Shown here one piece after another: positions 22,925 through 36,800 of a stretch of 64,000 bases of DNA. Positions within the stretch are counted from its first letter, which is position 1. Each line of letters begins with the position of its first letter. The stretch comes from Flaccisagitta enflata (taxonomy: Eukaryota; Chaetognatha; Sagittoidea; Aphragmophora). The notes beneath the pieces are model-generated. The model saw nothing but the letters and a program-made list of their open reading frames with translations. It searched no databases and was not told where the DNA came from. The stretch lies in NCBI GenBank assembly GCA_965153355.1, contig OZ231127.1, positions 7,750,001 through 7,814,000 of the forward strand. Reading direction: 5' to 3'. The position numbers were made by a program, and so were the translations under genes.

Positions 22925-22977
22925 TTTAATTTGATTTCCATAGGGAAACGCGAAATGTATCAGCAAGAGATAGGAAA

Positions 22978-22997
22978 AGAGAGAGAGAGGAGAGAAT

Positions 22998-23070
<73 letters not shown>
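22978..23070 (+). repeat. (GA)n microsatellite upstream of the GPCR start
   Basis: On the minus strand this is a (CT)n tract ending ~55 bases 5' of the start codon, so probably 5' UTR or promoter. An effect on expression is speculative. Confidence 0.9.
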
Positions 23071-23074
<4 letters not shown>

Positions 23075-25249
23075 TTTCTATGTCTCTGTAGCGGGTATCA
23101 ATCGTGTCATGCAATCGCATCGCTGCCAAGGAGTTTATTGCATTGATAGTTCGCTGACATGAAAAAAAAAACCATGCAATGACAATTTGTCTAGATTTCT
23201 GGCCGAAATGTTCTAAAGAATGTTCTTAATGTTTTATCGAAGTTCAGTTACCGCAATGAGGTTCAGATTGTAAAACTTTCACTTTTTATGTAACTTTTAT
23301 TTGCTTGAATTTTCTCTTATCTATTTTCTGTCTATTAAACTATAGGATATATCTAATGTAATTTGAGTAATCTAAGATTGGGGCTTATTCTTATTATGTA
23401 CTAATATTTGGGCAAAAAATTTGCCTCATGTCCTTCCTTAAAAACGTTGTCCTTACTGAATAAAAGTGTGTAAATGTAAGAGATGATGACATGTACAGAG
23501 GATGAACGGGCGAATGATGAATGAGCTTTAACCGTATGAAAGAAGGAATGAACGAGCGAATTAGACAACTCATATTAGTGATGACGTTGTTACTTTCATT
23601 TTGTCCATCCCACCGTCTGTCGTTCCTCCCATACGATGCAATGTGTATATTCGTTTTAAGTTTAGTCTCAACATCCAAGGAGTGAGTTGCTTATTGATAA
23701 TTATTTCAGTGCCGTGAAAACGATTGTCTTTTGTTTGTTTCCCTTTTGTTTTTTTCTTGACCTGACTTTCGCCTTACCTTACCACCCTGCTTTTCCGCAA
23801 TCAGGCTATTTTGGGTGAGTAAAATAATCCTTTTCGTTCAACATCTAAGTAATCTTGTTAGTGATGTTTAAATTGATATATCCCTCTGCTCATACCCCTC
23901 CCCTTCTTGTCTGTGACCTGTCTTCCTCATATTTCATCGTTGTTGAGAAAAAAAACCTGAAACTTTCATTCTCATTTGCAACGTCGACTGTGATAAAAAT
24001 TTTGTTTGCTTGTTCTCTCTTATTACAGAAAAAAAAAGTAATCTTATATTCATTTATTTGTTGTTTTCCTTCCTATCTCTTACAGTTTTCTATTTGCGTT
24101 TTTCAATGCGATGTCATTGTTATCTACATTATTTTTCTCATTCTTATCGTACAGCATCATTGATGTATGTAATTTATTTAGACAGGACAGTACAAGATCA
24201 TCGAGTACAGTAAAAGCCAAATCTTGGCACTGTGCCGTATCTCTACGAAAAGTGAACACAGGGCCAACTTTGGGGGGTCAAAAATTGATTTTGAGAAATA
24301 TGCATCAACATTGATTTAGAGGGCAAGGAAAAATGTAAACTAAGACCAAACCAACATTTTTGGACATTTTTTGGCGCTACAGTGACGTCACGACCCTCTC
24401 AAAGTCGAAAATCAATGAATTTTTTGAGAGAAGAATGGACTGCTTTTTGTCTAGAGATACGGATGAAAAAATAGTCACTGTGGCTCTAAAAATTGTGTTT
24501 TTGACATGCGGATTTTTTTGCTGGTTAGCTCTTGAGCACCCTTATCGATGTGAGGAGAAAATTTGGATATAGGTTTTGAATTTTGGGGCAAAAATTGAAA
24601 AAATTCAAATTTTAGGGTTTTTTTGTCTCAAAATGTAAAATAAGAAGTTCTGAAACTCATATAGCCCCAGAAAGTCCCAGAAATTTTTTTGCAGAATTTG
24701 ATACCCCTATTAGTGTACAATCAGGGACCAGTGTTGATTTGTCTGGTTCCTGGCGGTCCTTCAGCCATTTTTGACCATTTTTAGCAACATACGAAAAATG
24801 TCATTTTTGGTAAAAAACAAATCAAATTATCTCTTAACAAAATTGACTGAGGATGTCAATTTTTGGCATGAGACTATGTCTTTACATTATGTTTGATGTC
24901 TTGGATCAAAATTTTGCGGTCAATTTGCAGACCAGCCCAACAACCCTACCAACAAGAAATTTGAAAAATGAGTATAGACTGGTCAAAATTTTTCAAATTA
25001 AGCTGAAAAGTTGCATACAGGTGGATTTTGACCTGCGAAATTATTTGCTTTTGTTTAAATGTGAGTGGGACGTGTTCTAAGTGCCTAAAAGTGGCCTTAT
25101 TTTTTATGAAAAAATGGCAATATTGGTCAAAATTTGAAAATCTGAAATTTCAGGGTTCAGACCCCATCAAAGAGACTCATTCACATCGAAAACAATCAAT
25201 TTGCACATTTTTTTTAGATTTTGAGTCAATTTTTGGCCATTTTGAGCCA

Positions 25250-26060
25250 TTTTTGGCAAAAAATGGCCTATGATGGCCAAAATCAGCATTTTCTTCATAT
25301 TGATCGCTGTTATTCAGATTTTTTTTGCCAATCTCACTCATTCCACTTAAAACTATGAAAAATATACTCATTAGGACCTTTGAAAACTTACATCAGGGCC
25401 ATTACAGGCCAAAAACAGGCCAAAAACGGCCTAAAATGGCCAAAATCAGCATTTTCTTCAGACTTATCGTTGTTATTCAGATTTTTTTTGCCAATCTCAC
25501 TCATTCCACTTACAACTAGGAAAAATATACTCATTAGGACCTCTAAAAACTTACACCGGGGCCATTACAGGCCAAAAACAGGCCAAAAACGGCCTAAAAT
25601 GGCCAAAATCAGCATTTTCTTCAAACTGATCGTTGTTATTCAGAATCTTTTTGCCAATCTCACTCATTCCACTTAGAACTAGGAATAGTATACTCACTAG
25701 GACCTTTAAAAGCTTATACCGGGGCCATAACAGGCCAAAAACAGCCTAAAATGGCCAAAATCAGCATTTTCTTCAAACTGATCATTGTTATTCAGACTTT
25801 TTTGCCAGTCTTATTCATTCTACACTGAACTAAGAAAAGTATACTCATTTGGACCCTTCATCATTCATACCGGGGCCATAACAGGCCAAAAACAGGCCAA
25901 AAATGGCCTAAAATGGCGAAAATCGGCCTTTTCTTCAAATTGATCATTGTTATTTGGAATTTTTTTGCCAACCTCACTCAAACCACTCAGAACTAGGAAA
26001 AATATACTCATTTGGACCATCAAACACTCATACCGGGGCCATAACAGGCCAATAAATGAT
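25250..26060 (+). repeat. ~162-bp satellite, 5 copies
   Basis: The marker tcagcattttcttcaaactg recurs at 25283, 25446, 25608, 25760 and 25922. Each unit contains ggccaaaaacaggccaaaaa and a ctcactcattccactt block. Confidence 0.9.
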
Positions 26061-26079
26061 CTAATTTGCCATATTGACG

Positions 26080-26935
26080 AAATTTTACGGCGAAAAATGA
26101 TTCTGAATGATGACGGATTGACTTGAATTTGTGCATGATGGTTTCTGAGTGCCAGATTATCATTGTTTCACCATTTTCTGACAGAAGCAGCGGTTCGGTA
26201 GTCAAAAAACAGTCAATAATGCCAATATAAAAGCTTGTTACGGGATTTTACGAACATTTACGGCAATGAAATGAGACTCAAACCCAACTCAATGTTTTGA
26301 AACTCCGTAGTAACTGTGTCCCGGGTTCAAATACACATTTTCTGGCAATTTTTGAGTAGTTGTCCACCTACAACAGGAAGAAAACCCCTCAAAAATGGTC
26401 AAAAATGCCATTTTGACAGCAGTTTACGGCATAAAAATATGATGAATGAAAATGTGTTGACTTGAATTTGTGCATGATAGTGTCTCAGTGCCAGATTAAC
26501 GTTGTTTGACCATTTTCTGACAGAAGCAGTGGTTTGGTAGTCAAAAAACAGTCAAAAATGCCATTATAAAAGCTTTTTACGGCATTTTACAAATATTTAC
26601 GGCAATGAAATGAGACTACACCCAACTCAATGTTTTGAAACTATGTAGTATGTGTGTGCCAGGTCTAAATACACATTTTCTGGCAATTTTTGAGTAGTTG
26701 TCCATCTACAACAGCCAGAAAACCCCTAAAAACGGTAAAAAATGCCGTTTTGACGGCAGTTTACGGCATAGAAATATGCTGAATGATGACGGGTTGGCCT
26801 GCATATATGCATGAATGTGTCTTAGTGCCAGAACGTCATTGTTAGACCATTATATGACAAAAGCAACGGATTTAGACCAAAAAAACTGGCAAAAATGCCA
26901 TTTTTACGGTATTTTACGGCATTTTACGGCAATAC
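26080..26935 (+). repeat. ~340-bp satellite, 3 copies
   Basis: Shared blocks: gacttgaatttgtgcatga, tctgacagaagcag, caacccaactcaatgttttg-like and tttacggca. It follows the 162-bp satellite directly. Confidence 0.85.
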
Positions 26936-27197
26936 GTGCGTCTATCTGAACCGAATGTGCTCTATAACTTTTTTTGGCTTCTATGGGATAGTTCCAATGG
27001 GCTTATGGCGAAAAATTGGTTCATTGGTAACTTTTGGGATTTCGCTTAGGGTGTACCTACATATGACACAGTGCTTGGATAGCCCGAAAAAGTATAGAAC
27101 TTATTTCCATCGGGGTCCACGACTAAGTAAAAGTACGACAATCATTAACTGTTATAAAAACATGTAAACTTCAGATGAAATGAGTAAAAACTTGAAA

Positions 27198-27398
27198 TAA
27201 AAATGGGGGGTGGGCAGGGGCATCCAACCCCCATCCACACCCCAATTCACCTGCAACACTCAAACATACACAAAACGTGTTGAAAACGCTCGTTTTCCCA
27301 CTTTTCAATTCGATCATCATGATGAATGGACGGACGGACGGACCAACGGACGGACGGACGGACAAAACCTCTTATAGAGTTGCTTATCCGCAACTAAA
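27198..27398 (-). mobile_element. Hairpin-ended (GACG) element
   Basis: Contains gggtgggcaggggcatcc and gaatggacggacggacgg, and ends tatagagttgcttatccgca. It lies 350 bases upstream of the next gene's start codon. Confidence 0.7.
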
Positions 27399-27747
27399 AA
27401 ACAGAAATAGACACTAAATTGCAATTCTTTCTCCAAAGTTCTCTGAAATCAAATCAGTGTGCTTTGATTTAATCGCAAGAGCATTGAGAACCTTTTTATA
27501 ACCAACTCCCAACGCACTCCCAATGTATCTTTAACTCGGTATTTTTCTCGTGAGTGATGACTGTGCTCAAATAATGGTTTCAGTGTATCTTTTTAGGTCC
27601 ATAAGGACGTGGCGCTGGTGGCAACTGAGCTCTACTAAACTGTTGCCCTCGACTGGACGTTTGCCCTCGCCTGAACTGTTGCCCTAGACAGCAGACCGAA
27701 TTGTGTCTCTACTGAACCGTTGCCAAAAACCTGTGCTCTGCTTGAGA

Positions 27748-27829
27748 ATGTCGACTCAGTCGAAAAGCGCCAATTCTTCACGGCCTCCATCAGCCACTTC
27801 ACGGCCTCCGTCTGCGACGCCATCTGAAG
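27748..27829 (+). CDS. Exon 1: Ser/Pro start
   Basis: ATG at 27748 encodes MSTQSKSANSSRPPSATS, then a repeated SRPPSATP; donor GAAG|gtataa, phase 1. Upstream sequence has short gttgccctcg repeats and no competing in-frame start was noted. Confidence 0.75.
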
Positions 27830-30800
27830 GTATAACAATCGTTTTGTTGTACTCTACAGCCAAACTTAGAGTATGATTCAAACTATAACTTCTGATGTAT
27901 TTAATGAACTGTAGGGATGTATATAATTAAGCAAAGGGTTTGTAGGTGGGGGAAGGAGAAGGGAGGAAGGGGGAAAGAGAAAGAAAATTCATAGAAATAA
28001 TTCATTTTGGCAGTACCAAGATCTGATTTGAATATCAATTTGAACCTAGAATTACAGTACCGGAATCAAAGAACTGGTGATAAGGAGGGAAGCCGTATCT
28101 CTCCAATTACAAGGATTTGAGATCTGAAATTTTTCTGTGGTGTGCACCTATAGTACCCCCACCCCCCATAAGGGTTTGGAGCTGTTCCGGGCAATTTTTG
28201 TTTTTGGTTGTCAAAAAAATTTTTTTTCTAAAAATTGCTATTGTAGGCTAAAAAATTTATTTCAAAAATTGTTTTTTATGTTAAATATAGGTAATGCCAA
28301 GAGCTACAAATTTCATTTTTTGAAAAATATTTTCCGCCAATTTTTAAGGGAACGACACTAAAAAAACAAAAATTTCAAAAAAATGAAAAATAGCTATAAT
28401 TTCCTAAATAATTGGCTTAACATGATAATTTTTAGCATGAAAGTAGTCCTGAGAACCTCTAATGTGTATGCAAAATTTCAAGTCATAGTTGAATTTTAAA
28501 GGAGTTATCGCATTTTGAAATTTTAATGATTTTTAGTAAAAACCATTTTTTCCTATAAAATTTTTTTTTGTCCACCATTTTTCTTAAAATTTCATATACA
28601 AACAAAGTAACTGATGAATTTTTGCTTCCAAAAAAAATTTGGCCACTGTGACCCCTTAAAAATTTTTTTTTTTCAAAAATTGCCAAAATGACCCATTTTT
28701 CAAAGTTTGATAAAAACTGTTCCTGTTATCCGATCATCTTCATTTTTGGTAGAGTTGTTACCTATTATCTACCCTAACTTCACCTAAAATTTGAGCTCAC
28801 TGCGCCAAACGGTTGCGGAGATATTGACTTTCAAAGTTACTTTGTCAGAGCAAAATCAGCAAAATTGGCATTTTGGCCATTTTTGAGCTTGCATTAAATT
28901 TCATTTTTTCTTCCAGAGACTGAAGTCACTCAAGTTTAAGCATATATTTATATTCAAAAATTTTGTTTTAGGGATATGATGGTCCAAAGTTTTTAAAAAT
29001 GCCAATTTTTCAACCAAATCTTCAGGAAAAAAATAATCAAAAATTTTTCATAAAATGGTTTTCAAAGGGGGGTTCAACACATTTGGGAATTATCTAATTC
29101 ACCCAGATCCAAAACCCGGAGGACAACCTTTTTTTAAAAATTTTTTTGAAAAATTTTCATTGTAATTTTTGTTGAAAAATTAGTGTTTTTTAAAACTTTG
29201 GACCATCATATCCCTAAAATGGCTTGGCTGACAAGTGTGAAATTCTGGAATATGAATATATGCTTAAACCTTAGTAACTTCAGCTAAAATGGAGGTCTCT
29301 AGAAGAAAAAATGAAATTTTATGCAAGCTCAAAAATGGCCAAAATGCCAATTTTGCTGATTTTGCTCTGACAAAGTAACTCTGAACGTCAATATCTCCGC
29401 AACCATTTGGCGCAGTGAGCTCAAATTCTAGTTGAAGTTAGGGTAGATAATAGGTAACAACTCCACCAAAAATGAAGATGATCGGATGACAGGAACAGTT
29501 TTTATTCAACTTTGAAAAATGGGCCATTTTGGTAATTTTTGAGAGAAAAATTTTTCTTTAAGGGGTCACAGTGGCAAAATTTTTTTTGAAGCAAAAATTC
29601 ATCAGTTACTTTGTTTGTATATGAAATTTTAAGAAAAATGGTGGACAAAAAAAAAATTTTACAGGAAAAAATGGTTTTTACAAAAAATCATTAAAATTTC
29701 AAAATGCTATAACTCCTTTAAAATTCAATTATGACTGTTGAAATTTTGCATACACATTAAAGGTTCTCAGGACTACTTTCATGCCAAAAATTATCATATT
29801 AAGCCAATTATTTAGGAAATTATAGCTATTTTTCATTTTTTTGAAATTTTTGTTTTTTTAGTGTCGTTCCCTTAAAAATTGGCGGAAAATATTTTTCAAA
29901 AAATGAAATTTGTAGCTCTTGGCATTACCTATATTTAACATAAAAGACAATTTTTGAAATAAATTTTTTCGCCTACAATAGCAATTTTTAAAAAAAAAAA
30001 TTTTTTGACAACCAAAAACAAACATTGCCCGGAACAGCTCCAAACCCTTATGGGGGGTGGGGGTACTATAGGTGCACACCACAGAAAAATTTCAGATCTC
30101 ATATCCTTGTAATTGGAGAGATATGGCTTCCCTCCTTATCACCAGTTCTTTGATTCAGGTACTGTATATGATATGCTGTTTTAATGCCATTTAGGGAAGA
30201 GAATTATTGATTTATGACATTACGCAACGCGCCATAGGAAAAAGTCAAAGGCAGGGGGGGGGGGGGCATCAAAAAGCGACTCAGTTGATACACCTCTGAA
30301 TTGGACTGTAAATTTATGATGGGAAGCGATCCAGTTCATGCTCTCATTCTTTTCTTACAGGTAGTCTAAAGGAGTTGGCGGTTGGTGCACCGCCAATCGT
30401 AAACACTTCCACATCTTTGAGACGGCAACCACAACAACAACCACAGCAGCAACCCCATCAGCCCAACAGTTTGAACAACCCTCTGAATGACTCTCTCGTC
30501 TCTAACGCGTTTCCACCACCAGAGTACCCAGCTCAACCCAGAGTTATCAATCATGGATCGATTCACGGCGGCTCCAGCGGCAGTTTAGGTGTCCTCGGTG
30601 GCAGTCACAATGGTGGCAATTTCAGCGGCAACTACAATGGCAACCACAATGGTAGCTTCAGCGGCAGTTACGGTGGCAATTTTGGTGGCGGCCACAACGG
30701 TAGTATTCATCCCGGGGCTCTGAATGGCGTGGAAAGCGTCAGCCAGGGAAGCGTCAATCAGGGAAGCGTTAATCAGGGTGCCTCGTTCGGTGGAAACAAC

Positions 30801-33800
30801 GGCGCTTCCATCGGTGGCAATCAGAGCTCTTCTCTCGGCCTAAATCACAGCGTTGGTTTTAGAGGAAGTCAAAATAGTCTTAGTGGCAATCAAAGCTTCA
30901 ACGGCGGCAATCAGAGCTTCAGCGGCGGCAGTCAAAGCCTCAGTGGGAGCAACCAGAGCTTCAATAGTGGCAATCAAAGCTTCAACAACGGCAATCAAAG
31001 CTTCAACAACGGCAATCAAAGCTATAACGGCGCCAATCAAAGCTTCAACGGCGGTGATGGGAGCTTCCTAGGCGGCAAATTCGATCCAGATCGTTCTTCC
31101 GTCGAACCAGATGGTAATCACGGTGATCGCGCTTTTTGAATGAGTTTGGAAGGGACTGGATTCAAGTCAAGTGGCATCATTGTACTTGATATCTCTGCTA
31201 CGTGGCATCACTGTACTTGATATCTCTGCTACGTGGCATCACTGTACTTGATAATTCTGCCACGTGGCATTACTGTACTAGACATCTCTGCCCCGTGGCA
31301 TTACTGTTCTCGATTTTTCTGCCACGTGGCATCACTGTACTTTGTCATTTGTCAATCAGGCAATCAAGGTCATGCTCCGTGGAAGATGGTCGGAGGGACT
31401 CCAGCCACTTGGAATCACTCAGAGCTCGTCCACGCCATCTTGCAGAATAACGACGTATTAGTTGCCTGGCTCAAAGAGGTCAATATGATTATAAAATGAA
31501 TAGTCGCAAAAGCATTAGATGGTCGGCGGTACCCATGCCCTGCCTAAGTCGGTTATGCTTGAAAGTTAAGGGGAAGCAGAGCAGCGGCCCCAAAGGGGTC
31601 AATGACCTATGCTTAAACACAAGGGAAATTTCTCCTCCGCTCCCCCCCCTCAAATCCAAGTCTTGAGGCCCAAATTCCAGTCTGGAGGCCCAAATCCCAG
31701 ACTTAAGGCTCAAATTCAGCCTGGAGGGCCAAATCCCAGCCTTGAGGCTTAAATCTTAACCTCGAGGTTGGGATCTGGACCTCTTGGCTAGGAATTTGAT
31801 CTCGAGGCTAACATTTGGGCCTAAAGGCTGGGATATGGGCCTCCAGGTTAGGATTTGGGCCTTGAAGCTAGAATTGAGGGGTCGGACAAACGGAGGAGGA
31901 GAAATTTCCCATGTGTGAAAGCATAGGTCATCGATCCCTTTGGGGCCGCTGCCCAAAAGGAATAAATGCAACTTAAGATGGGGGTCAAAAACAACCACCC
32001 ATATTCGTCCATCAAGAATTTGTAGGCAGTTTCTCAATAAGGAGGTACCGGGTTGAGTGTATCAGTGTTCAGTGTTCAGTCTCTATTGTTTGAATATATT
32101 TGTCGATGGTTATAACAAGTCGGGGGCACAAACAGGGCTTCTGTTGGGTAGTATTGAAGCTCTTCGATTGTGTACAGGTCAACCTTCTAGCGAAAAGCTG
32201 GTCGTGCTCGAAATGCGCAACACCAATGGCTTGGGAAACCGTGACAATGACCGGGATTGAAAATCAAGACCGTTATCAATGGAGATGTCCCAGGTAGCAG
32301 ACAACTGATTCGTTTGAGTTGTTATTGTTAAGGTCAAGGTCCAGGTATGCATGACACCATGACAGTGTCTTTATCCGAAAGTATCATTGAGCAATGAGCA
32401 ATGAGCACTTTGGTATGTAAGAATGGTACATCCCTTAATTGGATATGAAATTGTCATGTTGAAATTATCGTTTGTTGGCAAAAACAAAAGTCACTCTATC
32501 TTTCAATATGTCACGACGCAAGCGAGCCGCAGAAATTGGGAGTTGATTTATTTTGAAAATAATATTTAATATAATAATATAAACGGGCAGGAATCCAGGA
32601 TGAAAATTTCTTAAAAAAGAATAAAAAAAGAGACACCACCCCCAATTTTTGGCACAGAGGTCTTAACTAGTCATCCAAGGATCGCACATGGTCAGCGGTA
32701 CCCGATGCCCTGCTTGGAGTGATCTAGTGAAGAAGTGAAAAGAGAGCAGGGCAGCGGCCCCAAAGGGCTGATGTCCTGTAGGACACAGGGGGGAATTTCC
32801 AGATGTTCTGAGATACTGATGGCTGATTTGAGGCCTGGAGGGCTGAAAAGAGGTCTTGGGGCAGATTTGAGGTCATGAGGGAAGATTTGAGCTCTGAAGG
32901 GCAAATTTGAGGTCTGGAGGGCTAATTTGAGGCCCTGAGGGCAGATCTGAGGTCCGGAGATCAAATTTGAGGTCAGGAGGGCAGATTTGAGGCCTGGAGG
33001 ACAGATTTCAGGTGGATTTGAAGCCTGGAGAGCTATATCAAGGTCTAACAGGGCTTATTTCAGGGCATGGAGGGCAAAAAACAGGCCTGAGAGTGTGGTT
33101 TGGGTCCTTAATGGTCCTCGGGGGGGGGGGGATGGACGGAAGGACGGAAGGACGGACGTCCGGAAATTCCCCCCTGTGTCCTACAGGACATCGGCCCTTT
33201 GGGGCCGCTGCCCAAAAAGGGTGTAGAATCAGAATATGATATCCATTTTGATCAAATATTGGCCAGTATAATTAGAAACGGTTTTTTGTGCTAAAAACTG
33301 CTATTTTTGCTTTAAATATTTATATGATTGCTTTAAATATTTACAGGATTTTCTTTGAAGAAATGTGTAGCCCTTGATAAGAATGATATTTGAGTGAACT
33401 TAATATTTTTTGAGATATGCTTAAGAAGCCTAAAAATGGCTTTAAAAAGCCAAGAAACGAGTGAATAAGCCAAATTTGTTTTATTCTATAAAAAAAAACC
33501 TCCGAAACTGGGTCTTAGGTTAAAATAAACATCAGGTATGAGTTTCATAAAGCTAAAAAAAACATTTAAGTTGTGATCAAAAAATGCGAAACCGCAATAT
33601 GCAAATGAGGTAAAGGAGCAAATTTTCAAAAATGGCCGAAATTGGTCGAAAACAACAAAAATTGAGTCATCATAGGACTTATTGTCAAAATACATCAATT
33701 TCAATCAATATGAACCAAAACATGTCAAATGTTTTTTTTTATAGTAAAAAACACAATTTTTAGCACAAAAAGCCGTTTCTAATTTTGTTTGCCAGTATTT

Positions 33801-36800
33801 GACCAATATGAATATGTTAATCTGATTCTACACCTTTTTAGGTGCCCTGTGCTAAAAATTGGGAGTGGTGTCTATTTTTGTTTTTTTGAACCCTTAAAAT
33901 TGAGATATTTTGATCCTGGATTGATCCTGGATTCCTGCCCGTAAAGTATAGCAACCAAAGCAGACCCGTTGAGAGTCCCTAATTAATGGTTGCTTTTGGT
34001 ACAAAAGCATACCTTTTTTATAGTGTTTGTTTTTCTTCACGCATTCACAAGTTGATATGCTTCAGTTTGTAGATCATGCCAGTCGCAAACAATTCCAATC
34101 AGTTGATGTTGTCGTTGTCATTGTCGTTATTATTGTCGTTGTTATTGTTTCTGTAGAGGAAATTGTCGATTTTTTTTCTGCTGCAGATTACATCGAGACT
34201 TGTTATTACAACATACTCTAAGACACGCTCGGCGCGATTGCGCGATAATTTTGTCAGATACATTTTAGCTCTACTTCAAGTATTTCCCTTCACAGTATTA
34301 CTTGCCACTGCAGATTCTGAGCGGCAATCACATCAATGAGCTCTTACAGCCCAGATTTGTGGTGGGGAAACGTTTTGTAATCAACACACTGAGAAAAAGA
34401 AAGCGAATAGGAAAACGTTTTACTGAAAATTGAGTGATAAAGATAGCAAGGAGGTTTCGCGAAAAATTCTTAATCTGCTTCCAGATTAACTTTTTTGCAT
34501 TTCCAAGAACATGGCTTCCTTCTTAAACGTTTTTCAAAGAGGGCCATGTTTTTAGTTTTTTAATTAAGTCATTTTTTATGCAAATTAAGAATTTTTCGTG
34601 AGGCTTGTCCAGTGAGAAAAAAGAATTTTCTTGAAAAAAGTCGTCTTTTTACCTGCATATTGTTATGTTTTACACTGTTTAAGTCATCCCTATGAGGTTT
34701 CCGTGCAAATTCTCCATGAATGTACACATACAAATGTTCTGGGGAGCTCAGTGAAAGTGTCTGATCGATTTATCTATGTAGTGAAAAACTAGCTGTGGCA
34801 GTGAAAATCTCGTATTCAGAAGAACCGTGTCCTAATGATATATATACGGACATAGGATATTGATCCTTCATTGAAAGATACAAAAAATAATCGATCGGTT
34901 TTCAGGAAAGAGGTGAAGCACAAGTGCCAGTGAAATTCTTAGTCTTTAAACGTAAAAATCTATATCTCTCGGAGTATGGAAATGCGTTGAAATGCCCTTA
35001 GCTAAAACTGTGACATGTCATATAGCGTATACTCATTGGTTTTGGCGCATTTAAAATTCTGCTGACTGATTTGTTTCTCTTCAATGTGTTTAAAAAGACG
35101 TTCCTGCGCGCTGACGTACATATAAACTGCGAAACGGATCATTCTTTGATAGAACATTCTCCATCACTTTTGCTCGTTTCTCTTCATCATGTTAACAGAC
35201 GTTCCTGCGCACTGACAACTTAACTGCGAAGCGGATCATTCTTTGATAGAACATTCTCCATCACTTTTGCTTGTTTCTTTTCCTCATGTTAACAGGCGTT
35301 CCTACGCACTGACGACTGAACTGCGAAGCGGCTCTTTCTTTGATAGACCATTTTTCATCTCTTTTGCTTGCTCCTCTTCCTGTAACAGGTGTTCCTGCGC
35401 ACTGACGACTCAACTGCGAAGCGGATCATTCTTTGATAGACCATTTTTCATCACTTTTGCTTGCTTCTTTTCCTTGCATTAACAGGCGTTCCTGCGCACT
35501 GACGACTCAACTACGAAGCGGATCATTCTTTGATAGACCATTTTTCATCACGTTGGCGTCCTTCATGGAAATCATTTATTGGTGGTCCAAGGGTGAGTTA
35601 CAGGTTCCTTGCCTTGAAACTGTCTGGGGGTGTTGCAAACCGTATTGTAAACAGTAGTATTATTTCCACTAAGAAGGATCTGTGTTTTATTCAAATGAAT
35701 GAAACCATAGGACCTCAGATAAGTTACGTTCAAAGATGGAAGAATGGAGCAATTTTTAAATGAGACAAATTTGGTTGTCGTGGCATTAGGCTTTATTCGT
35801 TCAAAAAGAAAACTAAACCCAAGTAGGCCAATAAGGTGCGACATGTGGATCGTCGAACGAATGCGTTACCCGACCGACCAACCAACAGACCAACCGACGG
35901 ACACAGCCAGTTAGAGAGGTGCTTTGTCGCATCAAAAAAAAAAAATGGGTATTTTTTTTGGTTGGCACATATTTTTGGGGGTGTAAGGTTTTTAATTCTT
36001 AGTATGTTATTTTTCGCCAATGACTGAGCGCCATTAATTTCTCTCTCTAGGCGCCCCGATGGCGTTTGTTTGTGAAGAGACTGGTTGCAACATGGATTTC
36101 TTGTGCTACGCTTTTTGTCTGATTCGAGAAGTTTGCGCCATTATGGTGAAAGACTTCGTGGTTGGAGGACCCGGAGCGGTTACTGGAAGATCCGACTCTA
36201 TGAAGATAACCATAAACGGTAACCTGTGGTCGTTCAGACTGTTTTGTTACCAACGTGATGGTCGTAGTTGTTGGGGTAAATGTCTTGGTCACGCAGCAAT
36301 TGCTGTTGTTGCTGTAGTTGCCGCTAAAATTCATAGGATGATGACAGGGCATGTAGGATGGGTTGATTTGTTCTGGTCCAGATATTTGCCGAATAACAAA
36401 TGAGCTAGTCGGGCTATCGTGATAAAATTTGGCTACCTACGGTGAAATAAAATTTTACATTTTTAACTCAATTACAAGAGCGCCTTTCGTACTTTCTATG
36501 CGTTTGTGTTTTCCCGCCCTAATGTAGACCATGTGTCAATATTCGTCATTTCAGCGCGCGTTTATGACTACTATGATAAATGATTTATTAAATCTCCTCA
36601 CAACCAAACAGGGATGGTGTGCGAGGGATATTTTATCTCCATGTTGCCTGCTGAACGGAAGTGGAGGCAGCAATACGGCTCCCACGCCTTCAAGCACATC
36701 TTGGAGCACATCGCGGTCATCTACGACGTCGGCTGCGGAGCCAACCTCAACTCGTCCACCGCCAATTCGACGTTCGCTTCCAACAGGAGCAATAACGTCG

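Larger units (their letters stand above)
23075..27747. other. Intergenic region between divergent genes
   Basis: AT-rich; holds satellites at 25250-26060 and 26080-26900 and one hairpin-ended element. Promoters of the GPCR and the transposase-derived gene must lie at its edges, but no TATA box or initiator could be assigned. Confidence 0.6.
32585..33941 (+). mobile_element. Outer foldback carrying two nested elements
   Basis: Arms cgggcaggaatccaggat / atcctggattcctgcccg, and agacaccacccccaattttt / aaaaattgggagtggtgtct. Between the arms lie a complete alpha foldback (32668-33219) and a second palindrome (33220-33834). Confidence 0.8.

Noticed and set aside
24000-24572. Short open frames in AT-rich spacer
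   Set aside because: No splice sites, motifs or codon bias; consistent with chance.
31114-31139. Read-through end of the G/N/S/Q exon as the true C-terminus
   Set aside because: Splicing at 31113 restores phase into exons with clear transposase-family order; the short extension has no support.
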